Origin: an uncultured Desulfatitalea sp.
GTDB lineage: Bacteria; Desulfobacterota; Desulfobacteria; Desulfobacterales; Desulfosarcinaceae
DNA length: 64,000 bases
Direction of reading: 5' to 3'
Assembly: GCA_937868765.1 (NCBI GenBank)
Contig: CALMNL010000004.1
Span: forward strand, 384,749-448,748
How positions within the stretch are numbered: position 1 is the stretch's first letter; each line of letters starts with the position of its first letter. The notes under the pieces are model-generated. The model saw only the letters and a program-made list of their open reading frames with translations, had not been told where the DNA came from and searched no databases. This document shows positions 52,477-60,615 of the stretch, in pieces. The position numbers and the translations under genes are program-made.

Positions 52477-53474
52477 CGCAGATCCATCGGTTGGAAGGTC
52501 GTGAGGGTTTGCTGGAACCATACCTCGGTCTCCTGGCCGCCGAGGAGCGTGCGGCGGAGCCTGAAATCATCCGCGAAGAAAGGGTTCGACCCGGCTTCCC
52601 GGGTAAATGCCAGGCGGAATCCATGCTTCTTCAAGAGGGCGATGATCATATCGCTGGCGTAGCCGCCGGGGTAGGCGAAGAAGTGGCATGGCATCTTAAG
52701 ATGCTGGGCGATGGCTTTCTGGGAAAGCGAGATCTCATCCTCCACTTTGCGGCTGTACTCTTTGTAAGTGGTCTTGGGTCCAGCCGCCAGCGATCGGGCA
52801 TCGATCCCGCTGGTGCCGATGTCGAAGCCTTCGGCGGCCATGGCCGCAATTTCCTTCCAATTCAGGCGCCGGGCTTTGTCGATCTGGCCGGTGGGGATGA
52901 AGAGTACCGCCGTAAAGCCGTTGCGTTTGAGCACCGGATAGGCGGAATCGTACACCCAGCGCTCGGCCGAATCGAAAGAGATCACGACTGCCTTGGGGGG
53001 TAAATCGGCATGCAAGTTCAGAAATTCGGAAAGCTGCGCCAGCCGGACGGTTCGATATCCGTTTTCCCGCAGAAATTGCACCTGGGCCTCGAAGGTCGAA
53101 GCCGGCACCCCCCGGGCGGCGCGCTTCTCGGCGACGATGCGCGGATAGTACAGAACGGGAACCGTCTGGTAGCCGTCCGGTTGCAGTCCGCCGGGAGCCA
53201 CGGGCCGCAAGGGAATGACCAGGCGTTGGCCGGCTTGAGCCTTTCCCACCTGGTTGTATTGGGCGATACGCCAGGCCTCGTCCGCGTCGCCCAGATAGGT
53301 CAGCGCCAGGCTTTCCAGCGTATCCTGCCCGGTGGCGGTCACCACCGATAGATCGTCATTGCGAATGACCGCCGGCGGTTCGGGCGGCGCCAGGAATCGT
53401 CCGGTACAACCGGCGGCCGCAGCTGCCCAGAAAACCGCCACCAACAGCACATATGGACAACCGTACTTACGCAT
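52473..53474 (-). CDS. NodB-fold (polysaccharide deacetylase-like) lipoprotein with LysM; metal ligands lost
   Basis: About 333 residues. Signal and lipobox AAAAGC, a LysM-like domain (about 40-95; SVVTATGQDTLESLALTYLG) and a NodB-fold domain (about 110-300). The fold is clear: LRENGYRTVRLAQLSEFL, FIPTGQI, FAYPGG, AFTREAGSN. But the metal and catalytic motifs are altered: the TFDDG motif reads SFDSAE, the H-S/T-xx-H motif reads IGTSGIDA, and YHRI reads YYPRI, so the second Asp and both His ligands are absent. It is probably not a zinc-dependent deacetylase and may bind glycan instead. ATG at 53472-53474; a GTG two codons upstream is the alternative. Its start overlaps the 3' end of the cyclase gene and its stop overlaps the start of the TPR/LysM gene. 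Confidence 0.82.
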   Translation of the reverse strand: MRKYGCPYVLLVAVFWAAAAAGCTGRFLAPPEPPAVIRNDDLSVVTATGQDTLESLALTYLGDADEAWRIAQYNQVGKAQAGQRLVIPLRPVAPGGLQPDGYQTVPVLYYPRIVAEKRAARGVPASTFEAQVQFLRENGYRTVRLAQLSEFLNLHADLPPKAVVISFDSAERWVYDSAYPVLKRNGFTAVLFIPTGQIDKARRLNWKEIAAMAAEGFDIGTSGIDARSLAAGPKTTYKEYSRKVEDEISLSQKAIAQHLKMPCHFFAYPGGYASDMIIALLKKHGFRLAFTREAGSNPFFADDFRLRRTLLGGQETEVWFQQTLTTFQPMDLR

Positions 53475-55194
53475 GGACACTGCTATGAATGCGAATTACT
53501 TTAAATGCTTCCACCGGTTCGGCCTTTCCCTTGATCGGCAGACGCCCCAGGCTCTGGGTCTCGATGAATTCTCCCAACTGTCGCTTGACCTGCTGGCTGA
53601 CGATGACTTCGCCGGCACCGGCGAAGGCATTCAGGCGCGAGGCCAGGTTGACGGTGTCACCGATGACGGTGTATTCCATGCGGGACTGGGACCCCACATT
53701 GCCGGCCACCACCATGCCGGTGTGGATACTGATGCCCACGGATGCGAGCAGTTCGTTGCCGGCAGCGCTCTGCTTGCGCAGCTCTTCTTGCAGATACATG
53801 GCCGCCCGCACCGCGCGCTCCACGTGATCCTGGCGCGACACGGGCAGGCCGAAGACGCCCAGGACCGCGTCGCCGATGAATTTGTCGATATAGCCACCGA
53901 ACTTGATGATCACGCTGGTGGCAATCTCCAGATAGCTATTGAGCGCTTCCACCACCAGTTCGGGCGATCTGGCTTCGGCGAAGGCGGTGAACCCGCGCAC
54001 GTCCCCGAAAACGATGCTGGCCTCGTTGCTCGCCCCCTTGAGCCAGGCCGTCTCCGGATTGGCCAGGATCATGTCGAGCACTTCACTGCCTACATACTTG
54101 CCGAAGGATTTCTGGGCCATGGCGTTTTTCCAGAGTTCCTGCCCCATACGGTTGAAGGCCGTGCCCAGATTGCCCAGTTCGTCGTTGCGCTTGATCGGCA
54201 CCCGGTACTGGTAGTTGCCTTTGGCGATTTCCTGGGTGGCGCGCACCAAATCGGAGATCGGGCGTGAAAAGCGAAAGCCGTAAGCGATGGCGATGCCCAG
54301 GCCGATGAGGATGATGGCCAGGGTGATCAGCACCACGGAGATGCGCTCGCGGCGCACCAGATCCTCGATGAAGTTGATGGAAATACCCACATGCACTTCG
54401 CCCAGGGTTTTGTCCTTGAAGCGGATGGGGCGGTAAAGATCGATGAGCCGTTCGCCGTCCGGCCGGTTGTAGCTGTAGTAAACCACATCGCCGTCCCGGG
54501 TCACATCCGGATGCTCCACGAAGTGCTTGAAGGGCACCCCGATCAGATTCACGTCGGTATGCGCCTTGATCAGCTGGTTGTCGCCGACGATCAAAGCGTA
54601 GCGCAACCCTTCCACCCGCGCGGCTTCCTTGATCAACGTGTTGAGCCGCAAAATATCGTCCTCCAGCAGGGGAATGGGGGCGTTGTTGGCGAAATAGTTG
54701 AGGCTCACCATGCCCAGCCGTACGGTTTGTTCGTAGAGCCGGCTCTTCTGCTGGTCCAGCACCACCATGCTCAGGGTGAAGATGGTCAGCATGACGATGA
54801 ATGTGGTGGCCACGGCCAGCTGAATCCACATGGGCAGGCGTGGATGGGGCAGCCTTTCGAAATAGGCGCCGTATTTGTGCGAAAGGCGCTCGCGGATATC
54901 GTCGGCCAGGGAGGTGACTTCGATCTGATATTCGGCGTTGATCGTGCGGATGATGTCGGCTTCGCTGGCGTACCCCTGTTCCACGATCACCTGCCCCAGG
55001 CGCACTGCGCGGCCTTTTTGCACCAGTGTTTCACGCTGGATGTCCAGGGCGCTCTTGAGCTGAAATTCGGTGATGATGCTGTTGCGTTTGAGGACTTCTC
55101 CGATGAAGAGGTCGTCTCTGGTTACCTGGCCGCGCTGGAAACGCCCGCGCAACCGGTCGAAAAAGACGCCTATGGAACGAAATAAATGCATCAT
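53467..55194 (-). CDS. Membrane adenylate/guanylate cyclase with MshEN-like N-terminal domain
   Basis: A 575-residue protein. Residues about 25-105 carry two copies of an MshEN/T2SSE-N-like motif: GEVLKRNSIITEFQLKSALDIQ and RLGQVIVEQGYASEADI followed by INAEYQIEV. MshEN domains bind c-di-GMP in type II secretion and pilus ATPases. Then a membrane helix (about 128-150), an extracytoplasmic Cache-like sensor, a second helix (about 290-312), HAMP and a class III cyclase (about 395-560) with both metal Asp (FGDVRGFTAF, FIGDAVLGVFG) and GDTVNLASRL. It should be catalytically competent. It is first in an overlapping operon with two cell-wall-binding proteins. Regulation by c-di-GMP is an inference from the N-terminal motif. 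Confidence 0.85.
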   Translation of the reverse strand: MMHLFRSIGVFFDRLRGRFQRGQVTRDDLFIGEVLKRNSIITEFQLKSALDIQRETLVQKGRAVRLGQVIVEQGYASEADIIRTINAEYQIEVTSLADDIRERLSHKYGAYFERLPHPRLPMWIQLAVATTFIVMLTIFTLSMVVLDQQKSRLYEQTVRLGMVSLNYFANNAPIPLLEDDILRLNTLIKEAARVEGLRYALIVGDNQLIKAHTDVNLIGVPFKHFVEHPDVTRDGDVVYYSYNRPDGERLIDLYRPIRFKDKTLGEVHVGISINFIEDLVRRERISVVLITLAIILIGLGIAIAYGFRFSRPISDLVRATQEIAKGNYQYRVPIKRNDELGNLGTAFNRMGQELWKNAMAQKSFGKYVGSEVLDMILANPETAWLKGASNEASIVFGDVRGFTAFAEARSPELVVEALNSYLEIATSVIIKFGGYIDKFIGDAVLGVFGLPVSRQDHVERAVRAAMYLQEELRKQSAAGNELLASVGISIHTGMVVAGNVGSQSRMEYTVIGDTVNLASRLNAFAGAGEVIVSQQVKRQLGEFIETQSLGRLPIKGKAEPVEAFKVIRIHSSVHA

Positions 55195-55408
55195 CTCGTT
55201 TGGACCCGTTTACGGTTCGAAGGAGGATTCAACGGTGGTCGATCCAGGCCGGTTGGAGCTGGCGCGGGAATGGGCGCCAGGCTGCTGCGGCCACTATAGA
55301 AGCACAAGGGGCCGCTGTCAAAAGGAAAGGCGCATTCCCTTTTACACGGCCGATCAATGATTATAGTGGACCAACGTTATTCGCCTCACATAAATAAAGG
55401 AGCACGTC

Positions 55409-55669
55409 ATGATGGATCAAAACGCGCTATGCGCCAAAATAAGAGAGATCTACCCTGATATCGGCCGATGCGGCATCGATCTTAAGGTAAACTACGACCC
55501 CGAACAGGGCCGCTGGGTGGTGCACCTGCAAAAGGGGCAGCGTCGGCTGAAAACCTTCCTAGAGGAGGGCGACGCCGAGCTGTGCCTGTCCGGCCGCCAA
55601 TGCGTAAGCCTGAGCATCGAAATCAACCAGTTGCGGGACAGCATCGAAAGGCTGCACCAGCCGGCCTGA
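55409..55669 (+). CDS. Small hypothetical protein
   Basis: An 86-residue soluble protein of unknown family, acidic at the start and with alternating hydrophobic residues (GIDLKVNYDPEQGRWVVHLQKG) that suggest a small alpha/beta fold. Three cysteines (residues 8, 21 and 59-65 region) are not in a recognisable metal motif. A good ribosome site (AAAGGAGCACG) precedes the ATG pair at 55409/55412. It is on the same strand as fumarase, about 100 bases upstream. Confidence 0.65.
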   Translation: MMDQNALCAKIREIYPDIGRCGIDLKVNYDPEQGRWVVHLQKGQRRLKTFLEEGDAELCLSGRQCVSLSIEINQLRDSIERLHQPA

Positions 55670-55766
55670 ATCGGGTTCCGCCCCGCCGGCCGGCGCCGGC
55701 CGCAAAGCGCTGGTCCGGCGGACGGAATCGTGCTATGGTGCCGCTCCGTCGCAGATGAGGAACGCC

Positions 55767-57152
55767 ATGGTCGCAACCCCCAATGATCCCTCCTTCCGGG
55801 AAGAACAAGACAGCATGGGTGCCGTACGCGTGCCGGCCGAAGCCTACTATGGCTCCCAGACCCAGCGTGCCGTGGACAACGGCATGCGCAGCGGCCTTAA
55901 ACCGCCACTGGCGTGGATCCATGCGCTGGCCCTGATCAAACGTTGCGCGGCCGAAACGAACCGCCAGCTGGGCCTGCTGGCGCCGGACCTGGCCGACGCC
56001 ATCCTCCGGGCCGCCGATGAAGCGGCCGCCGGTCGCTTCGACGATCAGTTCGTGGTGGACCTCTATCAAACCGGCTCCGGCACCTCCACCAATATGAACA
56101 TGAACGAAGTGCTCGCCTCCCGGGCCAACGAGATTCTCACGGGCCGACGGGGCGGCCGCGCGCCGGTGCACCCCAACGACCATGTCAACCGAGGCCAGTC
56201 GAGCAACGATGTGATGCCCACGGCCCTGCATCTGGCCGCGGCCAGGGCGCTTCAAAGCGCCCTTCTGCCCGCTTTGGCCCGACTGCACCAGATGCTGGCC
56301 CACAAGGCGCTCACTTTCGAATCCATCCGCAAGATCGGGCGTACCCACCTGCAGGATGCCGTGCCCATGACCCTGGGGCAGGCTTTCTCGGGATTCGCGC
56401 GTCAGATCGAGTTGGCCCAAAAGCGCCTGGCCGACGCCCTGGCCCGGCTCACCGAGCTGGCCCTGGGCGGCACGGCCGTGGGCAGCGGACTCAACGCCCA
56501 CCCCCAATTCGCCGCCATGACCATTGCCCGTCTGTCGGCCGTCACCGGCATTGAATTCACCGAGGCGACCAACCACTTCGAGGCCCAGGCGGCCCGGGAC
56601 GCGGCCGTGGAGACCAGCGGCGCGCTGAAAACCGTGGCCGTCAGCCTGGTCAAAATCGCCAATGATATCCGTTGGCTGGGATCCGGCCCGCGCTGCGGTC
56701 TGGGTGAACTCAAGCTGCCGGCCCTGCAGCCCGGCTCCTCGATCATGCCGGGCAAGGTGAACCCCGTGGTGCCCGAGGCGGTGGTTCAAACCGCTTACCA
56801 GGTGATGGGCAACGACACCGCCATTACCCTGGCCGGCCAGGCCGGCAACTTTGAACTCAATGTCACGATCCCGTTGATCGCCCATAACCTGCTCCAGTCC
56901 ATCCAGCTGCTGACCGAAGCCGCCAGGCTGCTGGTCGAGCACTGCCTCCAGGAGCTGGAAGCCGACCGGGATCGCTGCAACTATTTTATCGAGAGAAGCC
57001 TGGCGCTGGTCACCGGCCTGGTGCCGCTCATCGGCTACGATCGGGCCGCGGCCCTGGCCAAGCGCGCCTATGAGGAGGACAAGACCGTACGCCAGGTGAT
57101 CCTCGAGGAGAACATCATACCCGCGGAGAAGATCGACGCCCTGCTGGGCTGA
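55767..57152 (+). CDS. fumC: Class II fumarase
   Basis: A 461-residue iron-independent fumarate hydratase (fumarate plus water to malate) of the aspartase/fumarase superfamily. All three conserved regions are present: GSGTSTNMNMNEV, HPNDHVNRGQSSNDVMPTA, and the catalytic-loop signature GSSIMPGKVNP; KIGRTHLQDAVPMTLGQ is also typical. Aspartate ammonia-lyase is the main alternative; HPNDHVN and the length favour fumarase. The ATG at 55767 follows GAGGAACGCC; an ATG four codons upstream lacks a ribosome site. It may serve the citric acid cycle or fumarate respiration. Confidence 0.92.
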   Translation: MVATPNDPSFREEQDSMGAVRVPAEAYYGSQTQRAVDNGMRSGLKPPLAWIHALALIKRCAAETNRQLGLLAPDLADAILRAADEAAAGRFDDQFVVDLYQTGSGTSTNMNMNEVLASRANEILTGRRGGRAPVHPNDHVNRGQSSNDVMPTALHLAAARALQSALLPALARLHQMLAHKALTFESIRKIGRTHLQDAVPMTLGQAFSGFARQIELAQKRLADALARLTELALGGTAVGSGLNAHPQFAAMTIARLSAVTGIEFTEATNHFEAQAARDAAVETSGALKTVAVSLVKIANDIRWLGSGPRCGLGELKLPALQPGSSIMPGKVNPVVPEAVVQTAYQVMGNDTAITLAGQAGNFELNVTIPLIAHNLLQSIQLLTEAARLLVEHCLQELEADRDRCNYFIERSLALVTGLVPLIGYDRAAALAKRAYEEDKTVRQVILEENIIPAEKIDALLG

Positions 57153-57201
57153 CAGGCGTTCTTCCTGCGCGCTTCGTCAACGTCAACCAAAGGAGACAGA
57201 G

Positions 57202-57405
57202 ATGGCCGAAAAACGCTATCAGATCAAAACCGCTTGTCCCCAGTGTGGTTGCAGCTTCGCCACGCATCTTTCCGCCGAAGAGCTCAAGAAGCGGTATGGC
57301 GACGTGCCCAATGTGGAGATGGAATGCGGTGAATGCATGCTCAAATACAGCACCCCCATGGAGAAAGCCTGCCCGGAGTGGGACAAGGAATGTAAGCTGA
57401 AATAA
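57202..57405 (+). CDS. Small zinc-ribbon-like protein
   Basis: A 67-residue soluble protein with CPQCGCSF near the N-terminus and CGECMLKY in the second half, giving a treble-clef or zinc-ribbon-like pair of CxxC motifs, plus an additional C-terminal Cys pair (ACPEWDKEC). Start ATG with AAAGGAGACAG. It is between fumC and the rubrerythrin-like gene, all same strand with short spacing (49 and 37 bases). Function unknown. Confidence 0.75.
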   Translation: MAEKRYQIKTACPQCGCSFATHLSAEELKKRYGDVPNVEMECGECMLKYSTPMEKACPEWDKECKLK

Positions 57406-57442
57406 CCTGCAAGCAGAACCCAAAGAAAGGAAATTCGCTGCC

Positions 57443-57919
57443 ATGATGTATGATTTCAACGCCGACGAGATCTTCGAAATCGCCGAACAGCTGGAGCGCA
57501 ATGGTGCCAAGTTCTATCGCACCGCGGCCGAAGCCGTGACAGATCAAAAGGCTTCCGAGTTCCTGCGCAAGCTGGCCGCCATGGAAGACGATCACGAGAA
57601 GACCTTTGCCCAGATGCGCAAGCAGTTGGGCGCCGGGGAAAAGGCCGCTACCGTGTTCGATCCGGAAGGAGATGCCGTCGGCTACCTGCGCGCCCTGGCC
57701 GATACCCGCGTGTTCTTCGAAAAGAAGATCGACACGGGCTCGATGGTGTCGATTCTAAAGGACGCCATTACGGCCGAAAAGGATTCCATCGTCTTTTACC
57801 TGGGCATGCGCGATGCGGTGCCGGAGAACCTGGGCCGCAGCCGCCTGGATGGTATCATCAAGGAAGAGATGGGCCACATCCGGCTGCTGAGCAAGGAGCT
57901 TTCGGCCCAGAAGAAATAG
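57443..57919 (+). CDS. Rubrerythrin-like diiron protein
   Basis: A 158-residue four-helix-bundle ferritin-like protein without a rubredoxin domain. Diiron ligands can be followed as E (EQLERNGAKFY), ExxH (MEDDHEK), E (AEKDSIVFY) and ExxH (EEMGHIRLL). Rubrerythrin-type proteins reduce peroxide in anaerobes. Redox partner is not encoded next to it. ATG with AAAGGAAATTC. A perfect 14-bp stem follows the stop codon. Confidence 0.85.
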   Translation: MMYDFNADEIFEIAEQLERNGAKFYRTAAEAVTDQKASEFLRKLAAMEDDHEKTFAQMRKQLGAGEKAATVFDPEGDAVGYLRALADTRVFFEKKIDTGSMVSILKDAITAEKDSIVFYLGMRDAVPENLGRSRLDGIIKEEMGHIRLLSKELSAQKK

Positions 57920-57938
57920 CACCCCCCTGCAGGTTTGC

Positions 57939-57969
57939 GTCCGCCGGGTTCCCGCGGAACCCGGCGGAC
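57939..57969. terminator. Terminator-like stem between convergent genes
   Basis: GTCCGCCGGGTTCC and GGAACCCGGCGGAC form a perfect 14-bp stem with loop CGC. It lies between the convergent rubrerythrin-like and hcpR stops; no clear T-run. Probably ends both transcripts. Confidence 0.65.
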
Positions 57970-57973
57970 GGAC

Positions 57974-58663
57974 TTACTCGATCAACCGGCCGTTCAGCGC
58001 CAACTCCTCCAGCGCCGTTCGATCTTTCAATACGATCTCCGCCGCCTGCACCTCGATATACCCCTGCGCCGACATGCGGCTGAAAATGCGCGAGAGCGTT
58101 TCCGGAATGGTCCCCAGCAAACTGGCCAACTGCCCCTTGGAAATGGGCAGGTGCACACGGCCCGGGCATTCCTGTTCCTGGGACAGATAGATGAGGTAGG
58201 AGGCCAGCCGGCCGGGGACCTCCTTGAGGGAAAGATTCTCCACCTGCACGGTGAACTGCCGCAGGCGCATGCTGAGCAGGGCCAGCATGTTCAATGCCAG
58301 CGAGGGATGAGCGGTGATCAGATCGATAAACGCCTGGCGGGGAAAAAAGAGCAGTCGGCTTTTCTCCACGGCCTGGGCGTTGGCCGGAAAATGCTGGCCG
58401 GCAAATACCGGCACCTCGCCCACCGGCTGACCGGGGCCGTAGATGTGCAGGATCTGCTCCTTGCCGTCGGCCGAGGATTTGAAGACTTTGACCCGGCCGC
58501 TGACCACGATGTAGAAGCCGGCCCCCGCATCGCCTTCAAGAAAGATCGTCTGATTGCGGGCCGCGGAAATCTCCCGGCCGATCTGTTCGAGTTGGGCCAG
58601 CTGCTCCTCGCTCAGGCCGCTGAACAGGGGGCTGGCGGCCAAAATGGCTCGGCTTGAATGCAT
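57974..58663 (-). CDS. hcpR: HcpR-type CRP/FNR regulator
   Basis: A 229-residue CRP/FNR-family regulator divergent from hcp. Cyclic-nucleotide-like sensor domain (about 5-125) lacks the cAMP phosphate-binding Arg (segment GEVPVFAGQHFPANAQ), and there is no FNR-type cysteine cluster, as in heme-dependent HcpR. The helix-turn-helix reads SKGQLASLLGTIPETLSRIFSRM in two parts (about 170-195), with the PETLSR recognition helix typical of HcpR. HcpR proteins activate hcp and other genes in response to NO or nitrite. ATG with GGGAGGCG upstream. Divergent arrangement with hcp and FNR-like boxes between the two genes support the name. Confidence 0.83.
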   Translation of the reverse strand: MHSSRAILAASPLFSGLSEEQLAQLEQIGREISAARNQTIFLEGDAGAGFYIVVSGRVKVFKSSADGKEQILHIYGPGQPVGEVPVFAGQHFPANAQAVEKSRLLFFPRQAFIDLITAHPSLALNMLALLSMRLRQFTVQVENLSLKEVPGRLASYLIYLSQEQECPGRVHLPISKGQLASLLGTIPETLSRIFSRMSAQGYIEVQAAEIVLKDRTALEELALNGRLIE

Positions 58664-58718
58664 CGATGCGCCTCCCGGGCATTGAAAAATTGAAAAGCTG
58701 GCGCACTTTTCCCCAGTT

Positions 58719-58817
58719 CTTGATCCAAGTCAAGGCGCCTTTGCGCGAAAACGACTAAATCCGTGGCCAGTTGCGCTGCGGCGCCTTAAAAAAATGTGCG
58801 CCTTTGACTTAGATCAA
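58719..58817. promoter_or_regulatory. Two mirrored FNR/HcpR-type boxes in the hcpR-hcp intergenic region
   Basis: TTGATCCAAGTCAA at 58720-58733 and TTGACTTAGATCAA at 58804-58817. The second is the reverse complement of the first with one mismatch out of 14, and both fit TTGAY-N4-RTCAA. One lies 57 bases from the hcpR start, the other 100 bases from hcp, so each gene may have its own box in the same relative orientation. A TAGAAT (58845-58850) downstream is a candidate -10 element for hcp. Confidence 0.65.
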
Positions 58818-58917
58818 TGCAGCCACGGCGCCGCCCCGATAGGGTAGAATCAAAAACAGGGAGCAAAGGGCTTAACCGACACCCCAAACACCATATCAGG
58901 CCAAAAGGAGGAAAATC

Positions 58918-60543
58918 ATGTTCTGTTTTCAATGCGAGCAAACGGCTAAAGGCGAAGGATGCACCAAGATCGGCGTATGCGGCAAACAGCCCGACGTGGC
59001 GGCCCTTCAGGATTTGCTGATTTACGTTGCCAAGGGCCTCGCCCAGGTGGCGCTGGCGGCCCGCAAGGCCGGCATCAAGGACAACCGGGTGGACCGCTTC
59101 ACCTGTGAAGCCATCTTTTCCACCCTGACCAACGTGGATTTCGATCCCCAGCGCTTCGTCGCCCTGATCCAGGAGGCGGCCCGCCTGAGAGACGCTCTGA
59201 AGGCCAAGGCCGAAAAAACCGGTGCCAAAATTGGTGCCGGCGCCGTAGCGACCTTCAAGCCGGCCGCGGACCTCAAAGGCCTGGTGGCCCAGGGCGAATC
59301 GGTGGGCATTCCCTCCGCCGACCAGCTGAACGCGGACATCCGCAGCCTGCGCGAACTGCTGATCTACGGCATCAAGGGGTTGGCCGCATATACGGACCAT
59401 GCGGCCATTCTGGGTCAGGAAGACGACGCCGTCTATCAGTTCATTTATGAAGGCCTGGCCGCCACCCTCGACGACAGCCTGGGGGTCAACGACCTGGTGG
59501 GCCTGGCCCTCAAGTGCGGCGAAGTCAACCTCAAGGCCATGGCCCTGCTGGACGCGGGCAACACCGGTACCTACGGCCATCCGGTGCCCACCGCCGTTCC
59601 GCTCGGTCACAAGAAGGGCAAGGCTCTCCTGGTCTCCGGCCATGACCTCAAGGACCTGGAGTCGATCCTCAAACAAACCCAGGGCAAGGGCATCTATGTC
59701 TACACCCATGGCGAAATGCTGCCGACCCACGGCTATCCGGGGCTCAAGAAGTACGAGCACTTCTACGGCCACTACGGCACCGCCTGGCAGAACCAGGCCA
59801 AGGAGTTCGCCGCCTTCCCCGGCGCCATCGTCATGACCACCAACTGCATCCAGAAGCCCAAGGAGAGCTACCAGGACAACATCTTCACCACGGGCCTGGT
59901 GGGCTGGCCCGGCGTGCACCACATCGCCACCAAGGATTTCACCCCGGCCATCAACAAGGCCCTGGCCATGCCCGGCTTCACCGAAGACGATCCCGGCAAA
60001 TCGGTGATGGTGGGATTCGCCCGCAACGCCGTCCTCGGGGTAGCCGACAAGGTGATCGAGGCCGTCAAGAACAAGGCCATCCGCCATTTCTTCCTGGTGG
60101 GCGGCTGCGACGGCGCCAAGCCGGGTCGCGATTACTATACCGAACTGGTGGAGAAGATCCCCAGCGATTGCGTGGTGCTCACCCTGGCCTGCGGCAAGTT
60201 CCGCTTCTTCGACAAGGATCTGGGCAACATCGGCGGCATCCCGCGCCTGCTCGATATCGGGCAGTGCAACGACGCCCACTCGGCCATCCAGATCGCCGTG
60301 GCCCTGGCCGGCGCCTTCAACTGCGGGGTCAACGACCTGCCCCTGTCCATGATCCTGTCGTGGTACGAGCAGAAGGCCTGCGTGATCCTGCTGAGCCTGC
60401 TGCACCTGGGCATCAAGAACATCCGCCTGGGCCCCAGCCTGCCGGCCTTCATCAGCCCCAACGTGCTGGATGTGCTGGTCAAGAACTTCAACATCATGCC
60501 CATCGGCACCGCCGATCAGGATCTCAAGGCGATCCTGGGATAA
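58918..60543 (+). CDS. hcp: Hybrid cluster protein (Hcp)
   Basis: A 541-residue Hcp of the anaerobe type: N-terminal FCFQCEQTAKGEGC with spacing C-x2-C-x8-C-x5-C for the [4Fe-4S] cluster, and the hybrid-cluster ligand regions HGEMLPTHGYPGL, TTNCI, GCDGAKPGRDYY, LACGKFRF, LDIGQCND and WYEQKACVILLS. Proposed roles are NO reductase, hydroxylamine reductase and protein S-nitrosylase. ATG with AGGAGGAAAATC. It heads an operon with an HD-like protein and a two-cluster ferredoxin, likely its electron donor. Confidence 0.96.
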   Translation: MFCFQCEQTAKGEGCTKIGVCGKQPDVAALQDLLIYVAKGLAQVALAARKAGIKDNRVDRFTCEAIFSTLTNVDFDPQRFVALIQEAARLRDALKAKAEKTGAKIGAGAVATFKPAADLKGLVAQGESVGIPSADQLNADIRSLRELLIYGIKGLAAYTDHAAILGQEDDAVYQFIYEGLAATLDDSLGVNDLVGLALKCGEVNLKAMALLDAGNTGTYGHPVPTAVPLGHKKGKALLVSGHDLKDLESILKQTQGKGIYVYTHGEMLPTHGYPGLKKYEHFYGHYGTAWQNQAKEFAAFPGAIVMTTNCIQKPKESYQDNIFTTGLVGWPGVHHIATKDFTPAINKALAMPGFTEDDPGKSVMVGFARNAVLGVADKVIEAVKNKAIRHFFLVGGCDGAKPGRDYYTELVEKIPSDCVVLTLACGKFRFFDKDLGNIGGIPRLLDIGQCNDAHSAIQIAVALAGAFNCGVNDLPLSMILSWYEQKACVILLSLLHLGIKNIRLGPSLPAFISPNVLDVLVKNFNIMPIGTADQDLKAILG

Positions 60544-60559
60544 CCCGAAACGATCTGCC

Positions 60560-60594
60560 GCGTTTCCGGAGCGGCTCCTGCGCTCCGGAAACGC
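60560..60594 (+). repeat. 14-bp perfect stem after hcp
   Basis: GCGTTTCCGGAGCG and CGCTCCGGAAACGC with a 7-base loop, 17 bases after the hcp stop and 22 bases before the next ATG. No T-run follows. Likely an intercistronic RNA stem that protects hcp mRNA or lowers read-through into the next genes. Confidence 0.7.
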
Positions 60595-60615
60595 CCATCG
60601 AAAGGAGCGGCCGCC

